In this document: positions 13,501 through 26,531 of the stretch, in pieces
Numbering within the stretch: the stretch's first letter is position 1
Layout: every line of letters begins with the position of its first letter
Origin: Sinonovacula constricta
Taxonomy: Eukaryota; Mollusca; Bivalvia; Cardiida; Solecurtidae
Reading direction: 5' to 3'
DNA: 64,000 nucleotides
NCBI GenBank assembly: GCA_007844125.1
Contig: CM017572.1
Coordinates: 25,749,879 to 25,813,878, forward strand
Program-made: the position numbers and the translations under genes
Notes under the pieces: generated by a model
Told to the model about the DNA's origin: nothing
Seen by the model: the letters and a program-made list of their open reading frames with translations, nothing else
Database searches by the model: none

Positions 13501-15544
13501 TTTACAGGCCATTTTAATGTGACTTTTTCACCCATGTGGCTTTTCTCACCATATGGCTACTCTTTCTGGTATGGATTTGTTCCCCTATGACAAGTGTTAT
13601 GACCATGACATGTGTTGTGGACCATGACAAGTGTTGCAAATAAACGTTTAATATGTCTAGCGTCTTTCCCGCCGCGCAAAAGAAAAGAGCATTATTAAAT
13701 TTGTTCTAATCTGTCAGCATGGATGCACCATATTCCCATCAACTAATTAAGCATGACTATTCTCATGGGTGCAAGTAGAAAATTTTGAAAAACCTGAACT
13801 TTTGGCTGGGGGCCTGGGGGAAACTCCTGGTTTTTAGCACATTACAAGACCTTGACAAGTCATTTTCTGATACAACAACCTGATTGTCTGATGGAAATTT
13901 AGCAATCTGTTATGCCCTATTATTGAATATCAATGAATACTTGACAAAATAAATCTAGTTTCAACTTATATTTATTTTGAAACGTTCATATTTCTCTTTT
14001 ACATGTACACATAAATGAATGCTCCAATAAGTAAATACATTAACAAAACATTATTTATAGTGACACTTGTGATGACTAGAAGACACATTTTTAAGCACTT
14101 TACCATGACACTAGCGAAAGCCATGACTAGTCACTAGTTCATATCCAAATTAATTTTTTTACAAAACATTTACACAATATGATCATGAAGACATCGTTTT
14201 GTTTTTCATGTGATTAGCTTCGTTCGCATGGTTTTTTATGCATTTTTTCCCGCTTGACCCATATTTGATGTTTTTGGCACAACACTCGCAGAAAGCTACA
14301 CCCGCTATGTCAGGTTTTTTCAGCCATTGTTCCCATTTATCACCAGCTGTGTCTACTTCCGATAACCATTCCCAACGCCACTTGTTCTTTGGTCCTTTTT
14401 CTAATTCCTTGATGTCATATCCAGCGGGTAAAAACTTCAGGTTCCAATATTTTGTTTTCTATCTCTATTAATAGCAATGTTGTTTACGTCCTCCATGTAT
14501 GATAATGCGTCTGAAAGCGCTTATTTCTTTGGACTATTATAATAAGACAGCGAATCAAATTTGCTCTTATAATACACATTTATAGCGCCAACCGCATTTC
14601 AGAACGCGCTTTTTCATTGGGTTGCTATAATAAGACAGCCAATCTTTAAGTTTGTGAAGGTCAGATAGTCATATTTGGTAATTTTCGGCACTGGTCGGTC
14701 TAGTCCGGCAAGCTCATTAACGAATCGTTATTTTCATGACATTTAAGTGTCAGTTGTCCGAAGTTGCATCGTACATCAGATGGTTAAGTCCGCGAAAAAG
14801 GTCGAAAACAAGCACATGCAAATGAATTCTTAAAATAGACAATGAGATTGTTTACGTGGTTGAAATCGAAACGAACTTAATTTCAGAGCAGGAGTAGGTC
14901 TATACACCATCCCCCCCCCTCTCTGAAAATCTCTACGGATTTGCACGATTTGGGAAAATGGCCCTTGGCGTCCTGGAAAAACCGGAAGTTCCGGCATATG
15001 CCGGAAAACTTGCACCCATGTATTCTCCCTTATAAGGATTTCTGTCTCCATATGGCTTTTCTTCATTTTAAACTAAGAAAATCATGTGACCACTTACTTT
15101 TAAGATCACACTACATAATCTTCTGAATGATCAGCTCTGACCTTGATATCTATATTTAGCTATAATCCCCATCATGCTTTTTCATAGATTTGGTTATAAT
15201 GAACATTCAAAGCAATAAATATTTTAAAATTTCACAATTTGTACTGTGTAATGATTGATGTGTTGTTATTAAAAGCCATGACTTAAACTAAAAGTGAAAG
15301 CTATAGCTTAAGACCCCAGAATGGGGGTATGATGTTGTTTTATGGTTAAGATATAGACAAACTGTTGGGTACCACCTTTAAACAAGTAAAATATATATAG
15401 ATATATAGTAGATATACTGATAAGCCATTTTATTATATTATATTTATCAGACTGTACTTCCCCTGTGACTTTGAGGAACCGGACCCCAAGCTGCTTCCCC
15501 CTGTTGAGGAGGAGGAAGGATGGTGGGCGTGCAGTGTTTCATAA
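7549..15544 (+). CDS. unidentified 500-residue protein made of four diverged copies of one module, ten coding exons
   Basis: Exons: 7549-7850, 8522-8689, 9061-9284, 9930-10097, 10481-10596, 11176-11233, 12124-12218, 12735-12879, 13341-13473 and 15451-15544 (stop TAA 15542-15544). They sum to 1503 nt with every phase agreeing and every junction GT-AG, so the gene looks intact. I do not recognise the family. Residues 1-100 are acidic and low in hydrophobics, with no signal peptide or membrane segment. The rest aligns to itself as four modules with cores at about 102-160, 216-278, 312-376 and 412-474. Each has a helix ending in WL or FL (QANQWLKG, LNKFLKKK, ARQWLKIQ, ITAWLQLT). Next comes a V/M-ET-like strand (MKLETYVKK, LNVETIKIK, VNMQTLDVF, FGMETVYYP), an acidic/Cys/Ser loop, and an R-hydrophobic-aromatic end (LRLWL, TRIYYI, LRIFY, VRLYF). 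The C-terminus is short and acidic and ends ACSVS. An intracellular binding role is possible, but no function can be assigned. Confidence 0.85.
11815..12010. repeat. short dispersed repeat with local triplication
   Basis: The segment AGGCAAATAGTGTAGAAATG followed by ATACTACTT is repeated in tandem about three times, with a period near 30 bp. It runs into a diverged copy with AGTGTAGATCCAGTTCAGC. Related copies (GGCAAATAGTATGGATCCAG and CAAACAGTGTAGATCCAGAT) occur near 30515-30600 and 31915-31990, so this is a dispersed family. It lies in intron 6 of the four-module gene. Confidence 0.6.
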
Positions 15545-18500
15545 ACCAGAAATCTTGGCCAAAATAGACATGTTCATTAATACAAAGATCTTTGGAGCAA
15601 TTTATCCTTGAAGTAAATAGTGTCGAGTTTTGAGTGGTTGAACATAAAAAAATATTACTTGTTTACCATCGGATGAAAACAAATAGGCATCTTCTTTCAA
15701 TGCTGATGCCCCTGCTTTATTGACACTGCCCCTTTTTGTTGAAAATTGTTGTCTTGTAATTTAACAAGAAAGCATCAAAATTCTGTCCATAAACAACATT
15801 GATAAATTGTAAAACAATGGAACGGACAAAAATAATTTATGTCGTTACCATAATACCTGTACTTATATGAACTTGTTAACTCCAAAAAATTGTTTTGTGG
15901 TAAAATTTAACAAGCAATGTAGGATCATCAACCTGTTTTTTTATAAATTATTGAACTGTCCACTTATTTCAATTTTCATTAACAGTGTGACCTTCGATTG
16001 AGTCATTTTTGTTTGATTAAACAAGTGGTAACTTGCTGGTACATGTAATAATGTACGATTAACCTGTTACCTGTGTTTGTTTGTCAGAGTTAGGAGACAG
16101 TCCACTTACTGTCATAACTATTTCAACTCAAATCTAAGGTAGAAGGGAGAGCTATCAACATTTTTTTCTTGACTTACAAATCTACTTGTACAAACAGCAG
16201 TGGGTGATCACTCAGCACATAGAATTTGAAACATTCATGCAATTTGTTAAATTAAAATTGACAGTAACAATCTACCAACCACCTACCACTTGCAATTATT
16301 TCAGTATTACTGACCGATCAACTGCTGGAAAGTGCTTTCCACGAATAATAGGGTTTTATGATTATTAAAATTCATTATGTCCTAATTAGAAATAACACAA
16401 ATTTCTTTCTTCTGATACTAAATTATCCTGAGAGTATTTCAGAGAGATAAAACTGTTGCATGTTTTGGGGCTTGAATACTGGCAGATGGTTTAAAACTGC
16501 AAATTTTAGTTTGAAAACCACATCCTGAACCTAACTGATCAGATTGAAAATCTGACCAATCAGATGCTTGAGATTTCTGTTAGACTCAAGCTCATACCTA
16601 AACTTGTGATTTACCGTCTCTAGGATAATTTATTAATATAGCCCTGCTGGCAGAATCTGTTCTCAAGTGAGATTTTGTCCAAGCTCAAGTTTGGAATGCT
16701 TGGTATTTACTTTTTATTTACTCTCGTTATATCTTTTACACCTAAAGGTAATATGTTGATACCTTAACTATGCCAAGATAATGGTTATAATTTACTGGAA
16801 TTGTAACAGTTTTTCCCTGTAAGAAGCATACTTGGAGTTAAAATTTGAATTTGAGCAAAATATCAACTGAGAAATGTGTCTGAAAATACAAGTGGGGGCT
16901 TACAACTCATTCTTCATTTTATGAGACATGTCTAGAAAAAAACATTCACATTCACAAAGTATTATGTTCTTAGTTTTTTTTATTCGCATGTTTATTTGCT
17001 TTATTTATTTATTTCATATGCATATATTGGTAGGTCATTTTGACACTTGCAATTTTTTTATAAAACCCAAATAATGTTGATCTTTGCATTATCTTTTGTC
17101 AGAACTTTATTTATAATGTTGGTTGATATTTGCACTTATCATTCATTATGCTTATTTAAGAATCTCTTTTGATCATGTGAAGCTTCATATAATAATATAT
17201 TCTATATTTATTACCTGGCAAATATCTCCACATGTTTGCTAGTATAGAATTTTCAACAAATGAAAACTAGGGTTCATTGTCTTGCATGCTGCTACATTAT
17301 AAAACTACCAAATAATGTGTTAATTATACTGTTGTGTGAATACATAATATGTACATATATTTAAGTAATTTTTTTCTGCAAAACCAAACAATCTCTTAAG
17401 ATTGTCATTGTGTTTATCCCTTATTTATTACTTTCTGTCTATCTAACTCTTAACCTGTGTAGCACTAATTGACCAGATTCAGTTTCTAGATTCAGTCTTG
17501 ATGGTAACTATTCAATTAAGAACTACAATTTTTTTGCAACTAAGTCTTTATCAATAAATCACATTACCTTTATTTGTGTTGTACTTTCTAACGGAACTGA
17601 GTTTGCGAATCTTCCGTTGCATCGGTGACAGTGTATGAAATCCAACATGATCTCGGATTGATTGATGGTTTGTTGGTTAAATGATGCTCAAAATTATAAT
17701 TCTGTTGTATTTGATGTTGTGACTTTTTTTGTAAAATCTTTATATTCGTTGACAGATTTTTTTTATGTGAAGTGTCTTGGTAAAAGTTATTTTCTGTTGA
17801 CTTGAAAACAGTGTTGTTGACAAGGTGTAAAAATCTATCATGTCATGTTTGATATCAACCCAATCAAGGGTTCTCATTAAATATGCCTAATAAGTTGTTA
17901 CCAGTATATATTGTTTGGAGGAGAAATTTAATGGTTAAAACCAGAGAAATTCACCCCTATTCATTCACAACACCACATCTATGGAACTAACATATAATGA
18001 TAAAGTATAAATTAATTAGAAAAAAAGTGATTTTTTTTTTTACTGATAGCTTTTGCTCTTTACTGCAGAAGTAAATAACAAGGTTTGCTTTGATTGTGTT
18101 TATTTGAAATCTTAAATTTAAACAGGCTTTTTTAGGCATTTTTCATATACACACAGCTGTGATCCCTTTGAGTACAATAAAATGTTGTTTTATCCTATAT
18201 ACAGATAAAATTATGATATTACCGTAAAATTGCTTAATTGTACATCTTAAAAATATGCAATATTAATTTAGTATAGTAAACATTTGTTGCATAATATATA
18301 TTCTTTCTTTTTGTTTATGAGTCTTTTTATGAATTGTACTTTCGACTTGCATGTGCTTATTTATAAATACATTTGTATTAAATATTTATATATTTTATAT
18401 TATATGATGGGATGAAATATGGATAAATTTTTTATTTTGTTAAGTATAAAAACAATGTAATTCTCCTCTGCAAGAAGGCACCAGCAGCCTAAAAGGCTAC

Positions 18501-21500
18501 ATTTGAGTTTTAAGTCTCAATCCTTGAATTTTCAATTGGGGCTTTATTAGTTAATAAATGATTGTAAACACTGATATAAACATAGTGAAGTACAGAAGTG
18601 TTATAATACACATTTTCATCAGGTCACTTTTAATGCTATGCACTTCTGATGTGTTAATTGCATAAAGGCATCCTAAATACTTAGAAATAACTTTATTCTG
18701 CCTTTCTTTTAATGTTGTCTTCGTTTCATAGTCTGCATTTCATCAATTTGACCTGTATACATGTAATGCCACTTACAAATTTTGTTCTCTTTTTTTTTTT
18801 TCTATTGACCTCCTTGCACTATTAAATTGTACAGCATTATTAAACTTGTTATTATCTTTTTTATCCATATTGCCTTTTTAATATCGGGAACGTGACACAG
18901 ACATGTGAGTTAAAGGTTTGATATTGTTTACTGGGTTTATTGTCCCACCAACAGTATTTCAGTTATCTGGCGACAATGTCCACTTGAAACTGATATAGTG
19001 CTGCCTTCACTGTGTATAGCATGCAGTGAACACCTTGCATGATACCACACCCAGTCACATTATCTTGACACCGGGCAAACCAGTCATGGAACTACCCTTA
19101 TATTTGCTTAAGCATTAGCAAGGGACCTATACCACAACCCTTTTTAACAACTTTGGTATGTCATGTCCAAAGACGAACTTGGAGCTGGAGGTCCGGTTTG
19201 ATATTGTTTAATGCTAACTTTCTTGTCCTTTGAGGAAAATAAACTTGAAGCAACTTTACTTTTTTTTTATAAATATACTGACGTTGAAGACTGAAATTTG
19301 TATAATTAGAAGTAAAATTCACATCATTGTTATTGATTATTTGTCTTCAATTTATGTTCAATTTGCTTTTTTTTTTGTTTCGTTATTAAATTAAACACTT
19401 TCCCACAAACACAGCAATATTTTATATAAAAAGCCCTGTATTAAAGGTCCCATCTTCCCATTCTTTAACATGCCAAAAAAAAAAAAAATTAAATTAAAAC
19501 TTTGTACCACAGAATTTGCTGCATTAAGTTTAGTAAACATTAACACCTGATGTACTTTCTAAACAATGGTCTTCACATACTTTGTATTTCTTTTTCGCAA
19601 TGAAACTTACCCTAACTGTAATTCAGTTTAGTTTATATAGTAACTGCTTGGACAGTTCTTTCAGCCCAAATTGTTGAGGTATTCAGAAAAAGGTAAGTTT
19701 AACAATAAGTATGAACAATGGAACAATGGAAATTTACGTCATTCACCAACCATTCTTGAGTAAGAATTGCTCAAGTCATGGATTTCAATCCACAATATCT
19801 TCATTATGTATTTAGTTACATGTCTGTGCTTTTGCATGACACTTTTACTTTGCTACTTTCAGCTGAAAACTCACAATGAAACTTAATAAATAAGCTTATT
19901 TTTGTTGGTATGAAAATTGTGACTTCGGCTTATTTATATCATGACTTAGGCTTATGAATGGTTGGTGAGCTAAAAATTGAGGAAAAACTCATTTTTTTTT
20001 CAAACTTCAAAACAAATTGAATGACAGGACCTTTAAGGATTCATATCGATCTGCTTTACTCTAATCTTGACATTTATGGAAAAAAAATAATATAAAAAAA
20101 CAAAAATATAAATAAATATCCCCCCACCACCACCCATAATATAAAAAACCACGAAAAAATATTACTTTCACAAAAGACTTTTGTTGCAGAATAAATTTGT
20201 ATTGTATTTGCTTTTTATGGGGCAAAACAACCTCTTCTTATTTACCCTTTGTAAAAATAACATGCAATTATGGATAAACATTTAATGGAAAAACTACAAC
20301 GAGACTGGCTTTTCTATGATAATCAACATTTAATCACAGTCATTATCTTAATGTAAATATCCACTTATCCAAAAGAATAAACACATGTACATTTGCCCTT
20401 TCAGTCCCAGTTCTTATACATGATCTTAACTACTTTCACAGTGCCCTTATTTACAAAATACCATATTAGCTGAAGCCATATACCAATAAAAAATTAACAA
20501 ACACTAATAGAAGCTTTCTTTTACATTTCACACATCATTACAACCTGTCAAACCCCAAAATTCTGACAAAATAGGTTACACGTATGAAAAAAAGTGCTAT
20601 TTTCACAAATACTGTACAAAAGTATCTACTTGGTGATCTGTTGGTGGTCTTTTTTTTACAGAAATACCATAGAGGTGTTCTGTGTAGATTCTCAGTGATC
20701 TCCCTTGATCTTCATTTGAATCTCGAAAGAGAAAACTGCCGCAATGAGTATCGCAAATAGCCCTATATCAGATATGTAAAATTTTCCAATGTTTTCAAAA
20801 TTTAAGCATGTTAAACCTTATACAATAAAAAAGAATTAAATACATAAGTGAATTGACTTATTTATAATGACAGTGTTTTTATCGTTAAACAGTAATACAA
20901 AGGTCTAGTTCAGTTGACAAAAATATACCTTGGTACATTTAATTAAGTGCTATTAACCATTAAAAATGCAAACAGAATAAAGAAAAAATCTGTATATATT
21001 TATTACTTTTCATCAGGTAATTTTCAGCTATTAATAAAAAGAAAGGAAAAAAACGAGTTCAAATGACAAAGATACATGTACAAACAGTCCTCGTACATTA
21101 ATAACATTAAGTGTTTCAAAACTTTAATAATAAAAAAATAAATAAAAAATAATAAAAATGACATTTAAAATATAAGCATGTTAATAAATAAGTGCATTTT
21201 ACATGAACATGGTAAATCAGAAATCTCTTATATCAAAAGTAATGGTAAAAAAAGAAATAATAAAAACATGGTTACAGTGGTAATTAAAAATTTGTTCAGA
21301 TTGACTTGCTGCCAATCTCCTGTGTAGACGCTTTACTCGTGAACTTGCTTAAAGCATATACTTCATTTAAAGCTGAATCCTTATGACATTTAAGTAAAAT
21401 GATAACAAAATTGGATTCATTACTAGACAGCAAACAAAAAAGAGGAAATATGTCCCATGTTTTTCAGTGTAAAATCTACTTACATTTTTTTTATTGGTCA

Positions 21501-21963
21501 AAACAAAAACACTTTTATGAATGACATAGTAAACGTAACACCACCCACATATTTCACATACAATCAGGATAAATGTAGTGAAAAGACTAAATCTTTTGGT
21601 AAGGTTCATTTTAAAGTACTCTTTAGGACATAAAGGCTCCCTTGGAATAAATATGCCCCATCTATCTAAAGTATGCCTAATCTAGATAAGAAATGCCCCA
21701 TCTTTAGAACACAATGCTTGTCATCAGATTGTCATTATACGCTAACTTTCATTGTGTGAACACTCTAAATAAACAAATTTGTGTACTGATAATTTAATAA
21801 TAAATAAAACATTCAACAGGTAAAACTTAGTATTTTTAAATGAAAGTATCCAATATATTAATATGAAACAATAATATGTACAACATGAACTCAGTAACAT
21901 GAAAAATTCTGAATAACAATATCATTTTTCATTAAAATAACATGATTTTTTTTTTATATAAGT
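15545..21963. other. gene-free AT-rich stretch (3' flank)
   Basis: No convincing exon is seen on either strand. The first part must include the 3'UTR of the four-module gene, but a single poly(A) site cannot be chosen among many AATAAA-like words. The region has many A and T runs and a family C SINE (18925-19195). A segment at about 15060-15400 resembles parts of the inverted-repeat element at 40590-41068. Confidence 0.6.
18925..19195 (-). repeat. tRNA-derived SINE, family C, head degraded
   Basis: The body is shared with 1143-1400 and 37690-37960 (TCCCACCAACAGTA, CTGCCTTCACTGTGTATAGC, ACACCCAGTCACATTATC, ATTTGCTTAAGCATTAGC). The tRNA-like head at the right end has lost its B box (ATGTCATGTCCAAAGACG). 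Confidence 0.72.
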
Positions 21964-23125
21964 TACCGTAATGTTTTATAGATAAGACGCACACAAAGAT
22001 AAGACGCACCCCTCTTCGAGATCTAGAATCAAGGAAAAAAGCAAATTCTCAAAGACAAGACGCATCCCCGATTAACTAATCCATCTGGCCGCCATTACGA
22101 AATTCCCGCGTCGCCGCATCGCTCGATTTGACTCGAGGGAACATGTTCCAATTGTTCCGTAAATCGGTGTTTGTGGCAAGTAGTTATTATTCTCTAAGTG
22201 TCTTGAATAATACGTCGCAACTGTTTGCCTAGTGAGACCGTATGTATTGTGTTACGTTATGACACTCTACCTCAATATATCGTTTACATGCCAGACAGGA
22301 TATTCTCGCGGCTATCCCAGCCCTACACATGAGAGACAATCCTGTTTCACGCGGCAGCATGTCACAAAAACAATTAAGTTCTCGGCCTATAATTAAGTTC
22401 TCGACACATGGGACAAACACACAAATGACATTTTAAATAACAACTAAAGGCTTTTATATGTTCATTTTCACACCATACTATTTAAGTGACCGCTTACCAA
22501 CAAATTAGTTCTATGCACATTTGTAGTAACTTACGGATGATGGACCATCTATTAACATCCAAAAGAGGTGTGAAAACTTGTCTGCGCAAATAGCCGATGC
22601 ACATTTTATTGTTAAGTGGGTTTTTAATTTCAACTTAAAATTTATTCGTAGTAAACATTTAAAATAAAACAAATTTCAATTCAAAATTGATCAATTGATA
22701 ATACCATATTTCTTAGACGATGATAATAACAGCGTCGTCAATGAATATGCCCGTCCCACTAAAACTCAATAACCGTTTCCGGATTATGAAACTTCGCCGA
22801 TTTTGTAAGAATAAATTGATATTTATGCAAATATCTATTGCATATTGTTGTTTTATGTATACACAAACGAATTTAAATGTCTCTTTTTATGTTTAATGTC
22901 AAATTTTAGGTAAAAACAACGTAACCTTTCCCTTAAAATAGCACAATACAGTTGTCTATGGCCGATACTATCGGCGATATTCTTTGTGGTCGGATTAGTC
23001 TAAGGGTCAATTTTGGTCTGGGAAAAAAGGGGAAAACTTAAATTCGCATGTATAAGACGCACCCCCCACTTTTTTATCATCATTTGGGGAAAAAAACTGC
23101 GTCTTATCTATAAAACTTTACGGTA
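21964..23125. mobile_element. non-autonomous DNA transposon with TA flanks, 1.16 kb
   Basis: Terminal inverted repeats of about 28 bp: CCGTAATGTTTTATAGATAA then GACGCA at the left end (from 21966), and its reverse complement ending CTTTACGG at 23123. Both ends are flanked by TA. The subterminal word AAGACGCA(C/T)CC recurs inside both ends, as transposase-binding repeats often do. No transposase ORF is seen. TA flanks suggest the Tc1/mariner/pogo group, which is an inference. Confidence 0.78.
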
Positions 23126-23404
23126 TACCCAAGCAAGCAATAAATTGATAAAAAAAATGTTTTTTTTCTGCCTTGGGATAAAAATGATAATAATAATGAC
23201 ATAGATGAGTGTTACAAATGGCAGTATAATGTACTGAGCTGTTGCATTCAGAGAGGCAGTTCTCTAATTAAAAAGCATGAGAACAAAATGTTGTGTATTA
23301 TAATCCATTAATTTTCATAAACTGCATTTTGTTGAACTTGTGAGAAGGATGCTTGAAAACAATGTTCACCAATGCTTTGTGATTCATTTGTCATTTTATT
23401 TCTC

Positions 23405-23520
23405 TTTTTTTTTTTTCAGGTGGTGGGTGGGTGTAGGTGGTGGGGTAAGGTTGGAGTGGGGAGTGGAGAAGTGGGAGGGGTGGGTGGGTGTGTCTTTTTT
23501 TGTAAAAAAAAAAAGAACTC
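23405..23520. repeat. T-run, G-rich tract and A-run
   Basis: A T-run is followed by a GGTGGGTGGGTGTAGG-type tract of about 70 bp on the plus strand and then an A-run. It has enough G-triplets for quadruplex formation. It has no coding character. Confidence 0.6.
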
Positions 23521-23738
23521 CACAAAACTTTGGGGATAAAACAATTGCATGGTAATTAAACATAACTGTTTAGTTAACATTTTCTTTCCATTGTTCTTTT
23601 CTCTCTATCTGCTGATTACTATTTATGTTTCTCTCATTCTGCTCATTAATTTGTACTAGGAATTTATGATAAAAAAACTGGTCTATTAACAATTTTACAT
23701 TAGGTGGGAAATAATATTTAATAAAACAAATACACTGG

Positions 23739-23990
23739 GGGGCGCGAGTGGCCAAGCGGTTGTTGACATGAAACTCCTCAGTCCCTCACCGCGTGGGTTT
23801 GAGACCCAGTTGGGGCTAGAACTTTCATGAGAGGAGGTTTTCTAGCTAACCTGCAGTGTTCTGGTGGTTCTACCCAGACATAAGTCTTGGGTATTCCTCC
23901 ACCAATAATTAGCTGGACATTGTCAATATGATCATAATTGTGTCAGTGTGATGTAACATCAAACAAAAAAACAAGACAAACAACAAATAA
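23739..23990 (+). repeat. tRNA-derived SINE, family A, best-preserved copy
   Basis: The head GGGGCGCGAGTGGCCAAGCG contains a tRNA A box (GTGGCCAAGCGG) and is followed by the B box GGGTTTGAGACCC about 45 nt later. The spacing fits a Leu/Ser-type tRNA with a long variable arm. The body carries TTCTACCCAGACATAAG, CTCCACCAATAATTAGC and ATGATCATAATTGTGTCAG, and the tail is A-rich with TAACATCAAACAAAAAAAC. It serves as the reference for the minus-strand copies. Confidence 0.85.
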
Positions 23991-26531
23991 TTTTTTTTTA
24001 TATAGAACTGACTGATGAGATATTTCTCAATATATGTATTTACATTACAAAATTAAATATAAAAACTTTCCAGAAAGTAAGATTCTGAACAAGATGACAT
24101 GGCAGATTCACAACACATATTTGCAAATTTCAACATTGATTCCAGAAAAAAAGAGAGAATTTGGAACTTTTAACTGTTAAAAAAGGGCATTGTGAATTCT
24201 AGCATTACCTTCATATATTTTATTTTTTAAATATTAAACATATTTGATTTACAAATCTTTAATAAAAAAAACAATCTTGAGCATTTATGCTTAGTTTAAA
24301 ATTACTGTTTATTGCTGTTTTTTTTTTTTCTTCATTTCTTTGTCTTGTCTTACAGCTGATTTGTTAATAAATAGAATCATTTTGTCAAGTCTTCTCTATT
24401 TCTTGTATTTGTAAATTTAAAACAATTATTCAAGAAGGTAAACTTAAAATAACTTTTATGGAGAACTTATTGAAACAAAAAAAAAAAAAAATAGTAAAAA
24501 AAAAAACCATTTGGAAATATATACAGAGAAATTATGTATCATGAAATATATCCTTCAACACAAAATACCTTGCTTACACCATATTTGTGATAGTCATTAT
24601 CTAGTAAGTAAGTTTTAGTCTAGCTTAACAGATCTTTGAGTAAAACTTTAATTGCATGTTAAATGGTTATAAACTTGAAGCTATCATAATCTATAGCTTT
24701 ACTTGAAAACATAATAAACACTTAAATATACTTTACTGTTTTGAATACTTTTGTATCTGCATATGGTGGGAAACTTAGATCAAGGTCTAAAGCTTCAAAA
24801 TAATTCCTGAGTAAAAACTCTTGACATTTGTATTATCTAAGCAATATTACTGTTCAATATATACATATCAATCTAGTAAATTTTTAATATGAAATATCAC
24901 AAAGCCTTGGCTTATGGTTAAAAATACTGTTTTTGAAAATGGTGTCATTTAGATGCATTTTATTGGTCACATTTGAACAATCTGTACCAATCAGGGGTGG
25001 TTGAAGATATTTAATTGACCAATCAGTGTACGATTATTTAAGGTAGAATACAATGGGGGTACACTGGTGAAATGGAAATTTCCCTTGTAGAGACATGTAA
25101 TATCTAAGGTACTTACAATAGTAGTAAGGTCCTTTCAGTTGGAATTCTTAGACTTTATGGCCTGTTTTTTTTGTGCACATGGTGCAATTACTAACAGTGA
25201 AATTTCTTTTTTTTCCAAAACATTTAAGCTTTATGTCCATTGAAATACTTATTTCATACATATTTTATTGAAACAAGAAAATGGAAGTGTTTGTTGACGA
25301 TGGTTAACCTGGGTTTCACAAGAAAGGCATAAATGTCAACATACACGCCAAACATAAAAACCAAGTAATCCAAATTAAGGCAATATTCAGGGGAGACAAC
25401 CTACTAATGTCTTTTCTTTTACCAATCAAAATATAATTGGTACCCATTCAGATTCTGACTACATTTGAATGAAATTAGTCAAGTCAGTTTGGTTGAAATG
25501 GTTTGATTTAAAAAACATGACCAATAAGTTATGTACAAGATTCGAATGAAATTTAATAAATTTGTGTTTTTAACCTGATTTTCAAAACTATACCATCCAA
25601 TGCCTTTTTGAATTTTAATCATCAATTTTAAATAAAATGCTTTTCAATATTATAAACATACACTATTTTCACACATAAATCTTGATCTCTATTAACATTC
25701 TATTATTTTTAAAGCTCTGGATTAATTGAGTTAGTAAAAATTAAGCAATTTATTCCATACTTCTCAACCAAATCCTATCAAGACAATTGCCCAATCCACT
25801 TTGACAAACACTGAAATGTCAGATGCACTGAACTAATTATAAGTGCAATGTCATACAGTTGTAGTGATGCTGCAGTTTATTGTTAGGTTACATGTATAAA
25901 GCAACAGATAGGCGACACATAGTGTACATAGCAATGGTGGTGAAATCAACCGTCCGAGTCGTCAGTGTCATCCATTTGGCGATCTGGACTGGAATTTTCA
26001 TTTTTACTTGTCCGGAGTTGACCAGAATATTCCAGCAGTGCACATATGTCAAAATTATCGGACAAGTGAAGTTTGTGTTCGGACAAGTAGAACTTTAGGT
26101 TTGGAGGTCCATGGACAAGTAAGATTTTCTCATATTTTGCCACCCCTGCTCAGATATCGTAACAAGAACTTGGAAATGTTTCTTTCTTCATCTTGACTGA
26201 CTTTTCATTGAACAATCATTTTGAACTACAGAACGACCAAATTAAGAATCCACAAACCATGCATTGTGTCAAATAACTCATAAACTGTAAATTATGTGAG
26301 ACAACTGATCACTAATGCTCTATTATCAGTCATCAATTTGTCGGAATTGTCTAATATAAACCAGTTGCAACATTCAGAAGAATCAAGCTCTCTGATTGGT
26401 CAGGTCACAGAGATTAATTATACCAATAAAAATCAACAGTGAAGGGTTTGGATGATGAAACTTGGATTTAGGTTGAAGCACAAATAATTCAATTTATTTA
26501 GAGCTATATTCTTTTTGTGTTTTTTTTTTTT
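23991..26531. other. gene-free AT-rich stretch, GCLM 3' flank
   Basis: No exon is seen. At 26005-26120 the words GGACAAGT or ACTTGTCC recur five times in both orientations, probably part of a dispersed repeat. The 3'UTR of the minus-strand GCLM gene should start at 26531 and extend leftwards; it opens with a T-run (A-run on the transcript) at 26518-26532. Confidence 0.5.

Noticed and set aside
25880..26196. Overlapping ORFs on both strands near 26 kb
   Set aside because: No family, start context or splice support; the area has repeated GGACAAGT words typical of a dispersed repeat.
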